Shown: positions 17,327-24,487 of the stretch, one piece after another | Layout: each line of letters starts with the position of its first letter | Position numbering within the stretch: position 1 is the first letter of the stretch | Source of the DNA: Pimelobacter simplex | GTDB lineage: Bacteria; Actinomycetota; Actinomycetes; Propionibacteriales; Nocardioidaceae | Direction: 5' to 3' | NCBI RefSeq assembly: GCF_024662235.1 | Contig: NZ_CP096276.1 | Coordinates: 6,026,924-6,090,923 of the forward strand | Length of the DNA: 64,000 nt | Position numbers and translations under genes: made by a program | Notes under the pieces: generated by a model | Database searches by the model: none | What the model saw: the letters and a program-made list of their open reading frames with translations, nothing else | Told to the model about the DNA's origin: nothing

Positions 17327-18241
17327 ATGACCGGCCGTGATCGCCTCCGCGAGCTCCTCGACGCGGTGCTCGACGAGGACCACCGGACGCTGGAGCAGAT
17401 GGCGGACGGCGCGTACGCGTCGCCGTACCACTTCAGCCGGGTGCTCTCGCGCGACACCGGCGAGGCGCCGGTCGCGATGCGGCGCCGGGTGATGCTGGAG
17501 CGTGCGGCCTGGCGGCTGGGGCAGGGGAGCACGGTCACCGATGCCGCCTGGGAGGCGGGCTACGCGTCGGTCGAGGGCTTCAGCCGGGCGTTCACCCGGG
17601 CCTACGGGCACCCGCCGAGCAGCGTCGGCGGGGCCGAGGGCAGCACCTGGCTGCCGGCCGGCAACGGCATCCACTTCCACCCGCCCACGAGCCTGTGGGT
17701 GCACAGCACGGAGCAGACCATGAACCCGCTGACCGACCAGCTCGTCCGGCACGACCTCGACGACACCCGGGTGCTGCTCGAGCTCGCCAAGGGGCTCTCC
17801 GACGAGGTCTTCCGCCAGGTCCGGATCCCCGGCCACGAGGTGAACGCGTGGGAGGGCCCCGAGGAGTCGATCGCGGTCGTGCTGGAGCACCACGTCGGTA
17901 CCAAGGAGGTCTGGCTCGCCGCGATCGACGGCGACGACCTCCCCGAGCGGCCCGCGGACGCGAGCGCCGCCGACCTGCTCGAGCGCCACGACGAGGTCGC
18001 GGCCCGCTGGCTGGCGTTCGTCCGCGGGGTCGAGGCGCGCGCCGGGTGGGACGATCGGCTCATCGACGCGCTGTGCGAGCCGCCGGAGAGCTTCCAGCTC
18101 GGCAGCGTCGTCGCCCACGTCCTGACCTTCGCCGCCCACCGGCGGCAGCTCGCCCGTCACCTGCTGCGCAGCGCAGGAGTCGAGACCGACGACGGCGACC
18201 CGATCACCTGGCTGCGCGCCGAGAGGGGAGAGCACGCATGA
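17327..18241 (+). CDS. AraC-family HTH fused to a DinB-like domain
   Basis: A 304-residue two-domain protein. Residues about 1-105 are an AraC/XylS double HTH (LEQMADGAYASPYHFSRVLS, VTDAAWEAGYASVEGFSRAF). Residues about 130-300 resemble the DinB/YfiT four-helix metal-binding fold (conserved His in LEHHVGTKEVWLA and AHVLTFAAHRRQLARHLL). The stop overlaps the next start in ATGA. The combination suggests a regulator that senses a small molecule through the DinB-like domain; the ligand is not evident. Confidence 0.85.
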   Translation: MTGRDRLRELLDAVLDEDHRTLEQMADGAYASPYHFSRVLSRDTGEAPVAMRRRVMLERAAWRLGQGSTVTDAAWEAGYASVEGFSRAFTRAYGHPPSSVGGAEGSTWLPAGNGIHFHPPTSLWVHSTEQTMNPLTDQLVRHDLDDTRVLLELAKGLSDEVFRQVRIPGHEVNAWEGPEESIAVVLEHHVGTKEVWLAAIDGDDLPERPADASAADLLERHDEVAARWLAFVRGVEARAGWDDRLIDALCEPPESFQLGSVVAHVLTFAAHRRQLARHLLRSAGVETDDGDPITWLRAERGEHA

Positions 18242-18807
18242 CCCGCGTCGTCTACTACACCGCCACCACCCTGGACGGCTTCCTCGCCGACCCGGACGAC
18301 TCGCTCGACTGGTTGATGCGCCAGGACCTCGACGAGCACGGACCCCAGAACTACGGCGAGTTCATCGCGACCATCGGGGCGCTCGTGATGGGCTCGACGA
18401 CGTACGAGTGGGTGCTGGCGAACATCAAGCGCAACGGCGAGCCCTGGTACTACCCCCAGCCCACCTGGGTGATGACCTCCCGCACGCTGGGGACGCCCGA
18501 GGGCGCCGACGTGCGGTTCGCCCAGGGCGAGATCGCCACCGTGCTCGACGAGCTGCGCGCGGCCGCCGACGGCAAGGACGTGTGGGTGGTCGGGGGCGGC
18601 GACCTGGCCGGCCAGGTCGCGGACGCCGGGCAGCTCGACGAGGTGATCGTGTCGGTCGCGCCCGTGGTGCTCGGCGCCGGACGCCCGCTGCTGCCGCGCC
18701 GGATGGACCTGCGCCTGGTCGAGACCGCCCCCAACGGCGCCTTCGTCACCGCGCGCTACGAGGTGCTCGGCGCGCTGAAGGAGGACCGGCCTAACCTGGA
18801 CGGGTGA
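18238..18807 (+). CDS. RibD C-terminal/dihydrofolate-reductase-fold protein
   Basis: A 189-residue protein of the RibD_C reductase family: MTRVVYYTATTLDGFLADPD start, VMGSTTYEWVL, a WVVGGGDLAGQVADAGQLDE nucleotide-binding segment and VVLGAGRPLLP. Such paralogues use NADPH but are usually not true DHFR or RibD. Translation is coupled to both neighbours (ATGA upstream, GTGA downstream), so it belongs to one operon with the AraC-DinB regulator. Confidence 0.88.
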   Translation: MTRVVYYTATTLDGFLADPDDSLDWLMRQDLDEHGPQNYGEFIATIGALVMGSTTYEWVLANIKRNGEPWYYPQPTWVMTSRTLGTPEGADVRFAQGEIATVLDELRAAADGKDVWVVGGGDLAGQVADAGQLDEVIVSVAPVVLGAGRPLLPRRMDLRLVETAPNGAFVTARYEVLGALKEDRPNLDG

Positions 18808-19451
18808 GCGCCGAGACCTGGACCGAGATCACCGACGACGCCGCCCTCACCGCCCTGCTGGGCGAGCCGACGGTCGCCGTGCGCAACAAGGAGCGCGCGG
18901 CGCTGACCGACGTCGACCGCGACTGGCTCGCCTCCTCGCCGTTCTGCATGGTCGCCACCGCCGACGACCAGGGCCGGTGCGACGTCTCGCCCAAGGGCGA
19001 CCCGGCGGGGCGGCTCGTCCACGTCATCGACGACACGACCCTCGCGATCGCCGAGCGGCCCGGCAACCGCCGGGCCGACGGCTACCGCAACATCCTGGTC
19101 AACCCCCAGGTCGGGCTGAACTTCCTCATCCCCGGCCGCGGCGACACGTTGCGGATCAACGGCCGCGCCCGGCTGGTGAGCGAGGCGCCGTTCTTCGACG
19201 ACATGGTGGTCAAGGGGCACCGGCCCCTGCTGGCGGTGGTCGTCGAGATCGAGACGATCTTCTTCCACTGCGCCAAGGCGTTCCTGCGCTCCCAGCTGTG
19301 GCGCCCCGAGACCTGGGAGCCGGAGTCGCGGGTGCCGCGCCGTGCCGTCCTCTCGCACCGGCTGGAGCGGCCGGACACGCCGCTCGAGGAGCTCGACGAC
19401 TACTACGGCCCGCGCTACGAGCAGGGGCTCTACGGCGCGCCGCCGGCCTGA
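18804..19451 (+). CDS. PPOX-class flavoprotein (pyridoxamine 5'-phosphate oxidase-like)
   Basis: A 215-residue split-barrel flavoprotein of the MSMEG_1061-type group. Seen: FCMVATADDQGRCDVSPKGD near residue 50, a GNRRADGYRNILVNPQVGLNF block that in relatives contacts FMN, and a C-terminal Tyr-rich tail. Third gene of the coupled AraC-DinB operon (GTGA overlap). It may use FMN or F420; I cannot tell which. Confidence 0.85.
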   Translation: MSAETWTEITDDAALTALLGEPTVAVRNKERAALTDVDRDWLASSPFCMVATADDQGRCDVSPKGDPAGRLVHVIDDTTLAIAERPGNRRADGYRNILVNPQVGLNFLIPGRGDTLRINGRARLVSEAPFFDDMVVKGHRPLLAVVVEIETIFFHCAKAFLRSQLWRPETWEPESRVPRRAVLSHRLERPDTPLEELDDYYGPRYEQGLYGAPPA

Positions 19452-19476
19452 GCCGGAGCCACCGCCTCACCGGCTC
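19450..19476. terminator. Inverted repeat between convergent genes
   Basis: GAGCCGG and CCGGCTC flank 13 bases, spanning the 15-bp gap between the convergent PPOX and membrane-protein genes. Placement suggests a bidirectional terminator; no U-tract. Confidence 0.4.
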
Positions 19477-20156
19477 CCGGCGTCGAGGAAGCCGACGAGC
19501 GCCGGCTCCGGGTCCATCGTCGTGGTGGTGTTGGCCAGCGCGACGACGCCCAGCAGCACCGCCGCGGACAGGGCGACGACGGCCGTCGGCCGGCCGCGCC
19601 GGCGCCAGGAGCGCACGCCCATGACGGCCAGCACGACCGCTGTCGCGCCGGCGAGGACCGCGACCACGGCGTGGTAGACCGCGAAGTCGTGCACGAGCCC
19701 GTCGAACGCCGTCGTCCCCCGGGCATCGGCGGCGGCCGACACCGCGTCCGCCGGGAGCATCGAGAGCAGCGAGGAGACGGGAGCGATCGCGCCCTGCACG
19801 TTGGCGATCACGAGCACCACGGCGGCCGCGGCCACCAGCACCAGGCCCGCCGTGGCGACGGGGGGACGCCGGCGCCGGCGGCGCAGGACGCTCACCACGA
19901 CGGCGAGCAGGAGCGCGGCCGCGACCGCCTTCACCAGGTGGAAGGTGGCCCAGTAGTCGGCCGCGCGGCTCAGCGCGTGGCCCAGCGTGCCGTCCCCGAG
20001 GCGCCAGTGCTCGGCGAAGGCGCCGGGCAGCCCGTCGCGCAGCGCGCCGACGCTGGAGAAGTCGCCGACCACGAGGGTGGCGAGCAGGCTCGGGGCGAAC
20101 GCGACGGCGGCGACGAGGACCGCGCCGAGCACGGTCAGCTGACGTGAGGAGGTCAT
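19467..20156 (-). CDS. Integral membrane protein, function unknown
   Basis: A 229-residue protein with about five hydrophobic segments (LTVLGAVLVAAVAFAPSLLA, LVKAVAAALLLAVVVSVL, ATAGLVLVAAAAVVLVIANV, AVVAVLAGATAVVLAVMGV, VVALSAAVLLGVVALA) and a poly-Arg cytoplasmic loop. A loop of about 50 residues between helices 1 and 2 contains Trp and His residues. No family recognised. Confidence 0.75.
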   Translation of the reverse strand: MTSSRQLTVLGAVLVAAVAFAPSLLATLVVGDFSSVGALRDGLPGAFAEHWRLGDGTLGHALSRAADYWATFHLVKAVAAALLLAVVVSVLRRRRRRPPVATAGLVLVAAAAVVLVIANVQGAIAPVSSLLSMLPADAVSAAADARGTTAFDGLVHDFAVYHAVVAVLAGATAVVLAVMGVRSWRRRGRPTAVVALSAAVLLGVVALANTTTTMDPEPALVGFLDAGSR

Positions 20157-20325
20157 GCCCCGACGCTAGGCGCGAGCGGCCTCCGTCCGCGTCGGACCGC
20201 GGGCTGATCTGCGCCCTCCCGGCGTCCACCCGAGGTCGCACCCGGGGCGCTTCCCGGGCACTTCCGGGGCGCTTCCCCGGCGCGGACGGCGCGGGCTCGA
20301 TGATCCGGCGGGGTGAGTCACGTAA

Positions 20326-20349
20326 GGTGACACGGTCTTCGTTGTCACC
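20326..20349. promoter_or_regulatory. GGTGACA-N10-TGTCACC inverted repeat
   Basis: A 7-bp inverted repeat with 10-base spacer, 15 bases before the phospholipase-like ATG. Its GTGACA half-site resembles the operator-like palindrome ahead of the SDR gene at 22638. Possible regulator site; no adjacent regulator gene. Confidence 0.3.
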
Positions 20350-20364
20350 CAGATTGTGCTTTCC

Positions 20365-21753
20365 ATGAGACTCGGCCTCCTGACCTGCACGCTTCTGTCG
20401 ACGGTGCTGGGCGTGAGCCTGCTCCCCGGCGTGGCTCTCTCCGACGCCTCCGCGGCGCCCGCACCGGTCGTCGTACCGGCGTCGGTGGCGGAGGCGCCAC
20501 CGCTCGCCGAGGCGCCCGTGACGCCTGCGGCGCGCAACAAGGCCGACAGCTACCGGCCCAACCCGGGGCTGCGCTTCAACGAGCCCTACAACCGGGGTGG
20601 CAAGAAGGCCAACACGATCCGGCGCCACATCCTGCGCAGCATCGACAGCACCCGGCGCGGTGACGTGATCCAGATGGCGGCATGGAACATCCGTGGCCGC
20701 TCGTGGATGAAGTCGCTGATCCGCGCCCACAAGCGCGGCGTCGCCGTCCAGATCATCATGGACAAGGTCAACTGGGGCCCGGGTCACCCGAACCCCGAGG
20801 CCGCCGCGGTCGCCAAGGTGCTCAAGGGCAAGGAGAACCGCCCGGTCCAGAGCTGGCTGCGCAAGTGCTCCAGCTCGTGCCGGGGCAAGCGCGGCATCCC
20901 GCACTCGAAGTTCTACCTCTTCAGCCGGGTCAACGACCGCAGCTACGTGACGATGTTCGGCTCCAACAACGCCACCAACGTCGCCGCCGAGGACCAGTGG
21001 AACGACCTCTACACCTGGGTCAACAACAAGAAGATCTACACGACCTTCCAGAACATCTTCAACCAGATGAAGCTCGACCGGAACCAGGGCAGCCGCGCCT
21101 TCGTGCGGGCCCGGTTCAGCCCGACCCAGATGGTCGACTTCTACCCCTACAAGGGCGCGATCCCGACCAAGATCGGCGACCCCGACATGTACCGGCTCAA
21201 CCGGATCACGTGCCGCGGCGCGACGGGCGGGGCGGGCTTCAAGGGCCGCACCAAGATCCGGATCCAGCAGACCGCGATCCACGGCGAGCGCGGCAAGAAG
21301 CTCGCCCGCAAGCTGGTCCAGCTCCGCAAGGCCGGCTGCGACATCCGGATCGTCTACGCCCTCATGGGCGGGGACGTCCACAAGATCCTGACCCGCGGCA
21401 AGGTCGCCAAGCTCCAGCTGGCCTACGACCGCGACCGCAACGGCGTCTACGACATCTACCTGCACACCAAGGCGATGGCGATCAGCGGCGTCTACGAGGG
21501 CCGGACCAACGCGCGCGTGGTCTACAACGGCAGCGCCAACTGGAGCTCGGTCCCGCTGGCCAGCGACGACGTCGTGGGCGAGTTCCGCGACATCTCGATG
21601 ACCAAGGCCTACATCGACTGGACCGACTTCCTCTTCAAACACCGCCCGAAGCGCTGGGGCCCGGTCAACCTCGCCCCGGTCAAGTCCTCGGTGGTCGAGG
21701 GCCGGATCATGCCGGTCGACCCGTACTCGTTCATGAAGGAGCAGGGCCTCTGA
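20365..21753 (+). CDS. Secreted phospholipase D-like protein with degenerate HKD motifs
   Basis: A 462-residue exported protein (signal peptide MRLGLLTCTLLSTVLGVSLL with ASA cleavage region). Two PLD repeats are visible: HSKFYLFS from His180 with downstream GSNN, and HTKAMAIS from His367 with GSANW. His, Lys, Ser and Asn are conserved, but the Asp of HxKxxxxD is Ser in both. The lysine-rich mature chain suggests action on anionic polymers such as nucleic acid or phospholipid. The ATG at 20365 has no good ribosome-binding site; an in-frame GTG lies at 20356. Confidence 0.85.
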   Translation: MRLGLLTCTLLSTVLGVSLLPGVALSDASAAPAPVVVPASVAEAPPLAEAPVTPAARNKADSYRPNPGLRFNEPYNRGGKKANTIRRHILRSIDSTRRGDVIQMAAWNIRGRSWMKSLIRAHKRGVAVQIIMDKVNWGPGHPNPEAAAVAKVLKGKENRPVQSWLRKCSSSCRGKRGIPHSKFYLFSRVNDRSYVTMFGSNNATNVAAEDQWNDLYTWVNNKKIYTTFQNIFNQMKLDRNQGSRAFVRARFSPTQMVDFYPYKGAIPTKIGDPDMYRLNRITCRGATGGAGFKGRTKIRIQQTAIHGERGKKLARKLVQLRKAGCDIRIVYALMGGDVHKILTRGKVAKLQLAYDRDRNGVYDIYLHTKAMAISGVYEGRTNARVVYNGSANWSSVPLASDDVVGEFRDISMTKAYIDWTDFLFKHRPKRWGPVNLAPVKSSVVEGRIMPVDPYSFMKEQGL

Positions 21754-21784
21754 GCGACGGGGTCGCACCCCCTACGCTGGAGGC

Positions 21785-22615
21785 GTGTACCCCTTCCTCA
21801 AGGGCCACGGGACCGAGAACGACTTCGTCCTGCTGCCCGACCCCGACGGCACCGTCCACGGCGCGCTGACCCCCGAGCGGGTCCGCGCGCTGTGCGACCG
21901 GCGCGCGGGGATCGGCGGCGACGGCGTGCTCCGCGTGATCCGTACGGCGGCGATCGGTGCCGACGGTGCCGGCCAGGACGCGGAGTGGTTCATGGACTAC
22001 CGCAACGCCGACGGCTCGGTCTCGGAGATGTGCGGCAACGGCGTCCGGGTCTTCGGCCGCTACCTCGCCGAGCAGGGGCTGGCCGACCCGGCACGCCCCG
22101 TCCCGGTCGCCACCCGGGCCGGGGTCAAGGTGCTCACCTTCGCGGGTGGTGCGGCCGACGGTGAGATCACCGTCGACATGGGTGTGCCCGCCGTCCTGGG
22201 CGAGACCAAGGTCGCGGTCGCCGACCACGCCTGGCCGGCGCTCCACGTCGACATGGGCAACCCCCACGCGGTCGCCTTCGTCGACGACCTCGCCGACGCG
22301 GGCCCGCTGCTCGCCGCGCCGGCCCACGACCCGGCGGTCTACCCGGCGGGTGTCAACGTCGAGTTCGTCGTCCGCCGCGGGGCGCGCCACGTCGCGATGC
22401 GGGTCCACGAGCGTGGCTCGGGCGAGACCCGCTCGTGCGGGACCGGCGCCTGCGCGGTCATGGTCGCCACGGCGCTGGCCGACGACGCCCCGCGCGATAC
22501 CGACTACCGCGTGGACCTGCCCGGCGGCACGCTGCGGATCAGCTGGACCGCCGACGACCGGATCCTGATGACCGGCCCCGCCGTCGTCGTGGCCGCGGGC
22601 ACCACCGCGCTCTGA
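21785..22615 (+). CDS. dapF: Diaminopimelate epimerase DapF
   Basis: A 276-residue PLP-independent epimerase converting LL- to meso-diaminopimelate for lysine and peptidoglycan. The two catalytic cysteines are Cys83 (SEMCGNGVR) and Cys218 (RSCGTGACA). KGHGTENDFVLL is the family start. GTG 21785 has GGAGG just upstream. The position between miaA and hflX is the usual actinobacterial order, here separated from miaA by some 10.7 kb of extra genes. Confidence 0.97.
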   Translation: MYPFLKGHGTENDFVLLPDPDGTVHGALTPERVRALCDRRAGIGGDGVLRVIRTAAIGADGAGQDAEWFMDYRNADGSVSEMCGNGVRVFGRYLAEQGLADPARPVPVATRAGVKVLTFAGGAADGEITVDMGVPAVLGETKVAVADHAWPALHVDMGNPHAVAFVDDLADAGPLLAAPAHDPAVYPAGVNVEFVVRRGARHVAMRVHERGSGETRSCGTGACAVMVATALADDAPRDTDYRVDLPGGTLRISWTADDRILMTGPAVVVAAGTTAL

Positions 22616-22637
22616 GCAGCCGCCCACGTCTCTGACA

Positions 22638-22656
22638 GTGACACCGACGGTGTCAC
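22638..22656. promoter_or_regulatory. Perfect 19-bp palindrome upstream of the SDR gene
   Basis: GTGACACCGACGGTGTCAC is an 8-3-8 perfect inverted repeat 30 bases before the ATG at 22687. A TATGCT -10-like hexamer (22674-22679) follows, leaving about seven bases to the ATG, which suggests a leaderless promoter under a dimeric repressor, most likely TetR-type. Confidence 0.55.
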
Positions 22657-22686
22657 GGTGCCGGGCTCCGCCCTATGCTCCCGACC

Positions 22687-23463
22687 ATGGAACTCACCGG
22701 ATCCTCTGCCATCGTCACCGGCGCCTCCTCAGGCATCGGCGCCGCGGTCGCCCGCGCGCTCGCCGCCCAGGGCGCGACCGTCGTCGTCGCCGACCTCCAG
22801 GCCGACAAGGGCGAGGCCCTCGCCGCCGAGATCAACGGCGTCTTCGCCCAGGTCGACGTCACCAACACCGAGCAGATCGCCGGCGCGGTCAAGGCCGCCG
22901 CCGAGATCGCCCCGCTGCGCGCCGTGGTCAACTCCGCCGGCATCGGCTGGGCCCAGCGCACCATCGGCCGCGACGGCCAGCTCGAGTCGGCCCACTCGCT
23001 CGAGGCGTTCACCAAGGTCGTCGCGATCAACCTGATCGGCACCTTCGACATGGTCCGCCAGGCCGCCACCGTGATGAGCCAGAACGAGCCCGACGCCGAC
23101 GGCTGCCGCGGCGCCATCGTCAACCTGGCCAGCGTGGCCGCCTTCGACGGCCAGATCGGCCAGGCGTCGTACTCGGCGTCCAAGGGCGGCGTCGTCGGCA
23201 TGACCCTCCCGGTCGCCCGCGACCTGTCCGCGGCCGGCATCCGCCTCAACACCGTCGCCCCCGGCCTGATCGACACCCCGATCTACGGCGAGGGCGAGGC
23301 GGCCGAGGCGTTCAAGGCCAAGCTCGGCGAGAGCGTGCTCTTCCCCAAGCGCCTCGGCGTGCCGGCCGAGCTGGCCAGCATGGTGGTCGAGTGCCTGACC
23401 AATGCGTACATGAACGGCGAGGTCATCCGCGTCGACGGCGGCATCCGGATGCCCCCGAAGTAG
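22687..23463 (+). CDS. Short-chain dehydrogenase, type-II 3-hydroxyacyl-CoA dehydrogenase-like
   Basis: A 258-residue NAD(P)-dependent SDR. TGASSGIG cofactor motif, NSAG, catalytic Ser/Tyr/Lys with YSASKGG, and the ending GEVIRVDGGIRMPPK. The NEPDADGCRGAIVNLASVAA stretch and the FPKRLG segment resemble the HSD17B10/FadB2-like group that oxidises 3-hydroxyacyl-CoA or steroid alcohols. ATG 22687 was chosen over 22675 because the fold begins MELTGSSAIVTG and the likely -10 element overlaps the earlier ATG. Confidence 0.9.
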   Translation: MELTGSSAIVTGASSGIGAAVARALAAQGATVVVADLQADKGEALAAEINGVFAQVDVTNTEQIAGAVKAAAEIAPLRAVVNSAGIGWAQRTIGRDGQLESAHSLEAFTKVVAINLIGTFDMVRQAATVMSQNEPDADGCRGAIVNLASVAAFDGQIGQASYSASKGGVVGMTLPVARDLSAAGIRLNTVAPGLIDTPIYGEGEAAEAFKAKLGESVLFPKRLGVPAELASMVVECLTNAYMNGEVIRVDGGIRMPPK

Positions 23464-23477
23464 TCAGCACCGGGCGC

Positions 23478-23510
23478 CTCCCGCCGCGCGCCAGCGCAGC
23501 GCGGCGGGAG
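23478..23510 (+). terminator. 12-bp perfect stem terminator after the SDR gene
   Basis: CTCCCGCCGCGC and GCGCGGCGGGAG pair perfectly around a 9-base loop, 15 bases after the SDR stop codon. No U-tract. Confidence 0.6.
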
Positions 23511-23527
23511 ACCCGCCCCGCCCGCCC

Positions 23528-23596
23528 GCGGCAGCGCGTCGAGAGGCGCCCCCCGGCAGCTTGCTGCCCCTACCGGCGCCGAAGACGCGCTCGCGC
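23528..23596 (+). repeat. Dispersed palindromic repeat, copy 1
   Basis: A 69-bp unit identical to 23661-23729 and similar, inverted, to 34942-35012. Mirror-symmetric blocks: AGCGCGTC/GACGCGCT outside, GGCGCC/GGCGCC in the middle and GGCAGC-TT-GCTGCC at the centre, so it can form a cruciform or RNA hairpin. Intergenic. Confidence 0.8.
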
Positions 23597-23660
23597 CCCA
23601 AGCCGCCGTTGGGTCTGGCCGCCCAGTGAGCCCTGCACCGAGCGGAGGTCAACCGCGCGC

Positions 23661-23729
23661 GCGGCAGCGCGTCGAGAGGCGCCCCCCGGCAGCTTGCTGC
23701 CCCTACCGGCGCCGAAGACGCGCTCGCGC
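23661..23729 (+). repeat. Dispersed palindromic repeat, copy 2
   Basis: Identical in sequence and orientation to copy 1, 133 bp further on, just before the convergent end of the gene at 23739. The 64 bases between the two copies differ from both and contain GGTCTGGCCGCCCA, a stretch also seen inverted near copy 3. Confidence 0.8.
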
Positions 23730-23738
23730 AAATCGGAG

Positions 23739-24356
23739 CTAGCCCTCGCACCACATCGCGCTGTAGGCGCCCTTGGTCGAGCGCCGCTCCGTGACCCGGC
23801 CGTCGACCGTGATCGTGCAGTTGACCGGCTGGTCCACCCGCCCCTGCTGGGCGAACACCACCGCGTAGTCCGGGTTGCCGTAGACCGTGGTGGTCAACGA
23901 CCAGGTGCTGCCGCGCACGACGGCGGTGCCCTCGTGGTTCTCCACGCTGGTCGGGATGATCCAGGCGACCGTGCCGAGCGTGCCGGCGGTCGACATCCGC
24001 ACCGTCAGGGTGTGCTTGGGCAGCTGCGAGTAGTCGCCTGCCCCCTGCAGTCCCGGCGGTACGCCGAGCCCGGACGTGTGCCCGCCGAACAGGTCGCCCG
24101 GTCCGGCGTCCGTCGCCGACGGGTCGACCGTGGTGCCCTTGACCGGCGTGGCCGGTGACGGGGTGCTGGTCGGCGCCGAGGAGGAGTCGTCCGCCCGCGG
24201 TGTCGAGTCGATGGCGCGGTCGGACGGTCCCGGCCGCAGAGAAAGGAAGCTGGCGACGATGACGATGACGGAGGCGACTGCGATCAACGCGAAGGTCCTG
24301 CTCTCGCCCCCCGGCCGTAGAGCACTCACACCACGCCAACGAGCCAACCCGGGCAC
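23739..24356 (-). CDS. Membrane-anchored protein with Ser/Thr/Pro linker, function unknown
   Basis: A 205-residue protein with one transmembrane helix at residues about 23-41 (FALIAVASVIVIVASFLSL), a low-complexity linker (TPRADDSSSAPTSTPSPATP) and an extracellular beta-rich domain with two cysteines (VNCTITVDGR and the terminal WCEG), reminiscent of MmpS-like small Ig-fold domains. GTG 24356 is a weak start and the true one may be a later in-frame GTG. Divergent from the PhoD-like gene. Confidence 0.7.
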   Translation of the reverse strand: MPGLARWRGVSALRPGGESRTFALIAVASVIVIVASFLSLRPGPSDRAIDSTPRADDSSSAPTSTPSPATPVKGTTVDPSATDAGPGDLFGGHTSGLGVPPGLQGAGDYSQLPKHTLTVRMSTAGTLGTVAWIIPTSVENHEGTAVVRGSTWSLTTTVYGNPDYAVVFAQQGRVDQPVNCTITVDGRVTERRSTKGAYSAMWCEG

Positions 24357-24487
24357 TCGCTATGGGTGGCGTCCCTCGGGTGTTCACCATCACGCCGCGC
24401 AGTGCTCAGGACGGCGTCGTCGGCGGCCGGTTCGCTACGAGCGTGACGCTGCTCTGGGATGACCGGAACCGCCTCGGTGAGCTCCGC

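Noticed and set aside
18238..18807. True dihydrofolate reductase or RibD
   Set aside because: Length and motifs fit the RibD_C-like paralogue group, with no folate- or riboflavin-pathway neighbours.
23528..23729. CRISPR array
   Set aside because: Only two copies of a 69-bp palindromic unit with a 64-bp gap and no cas genes; a third copy is inverted elsewhere.
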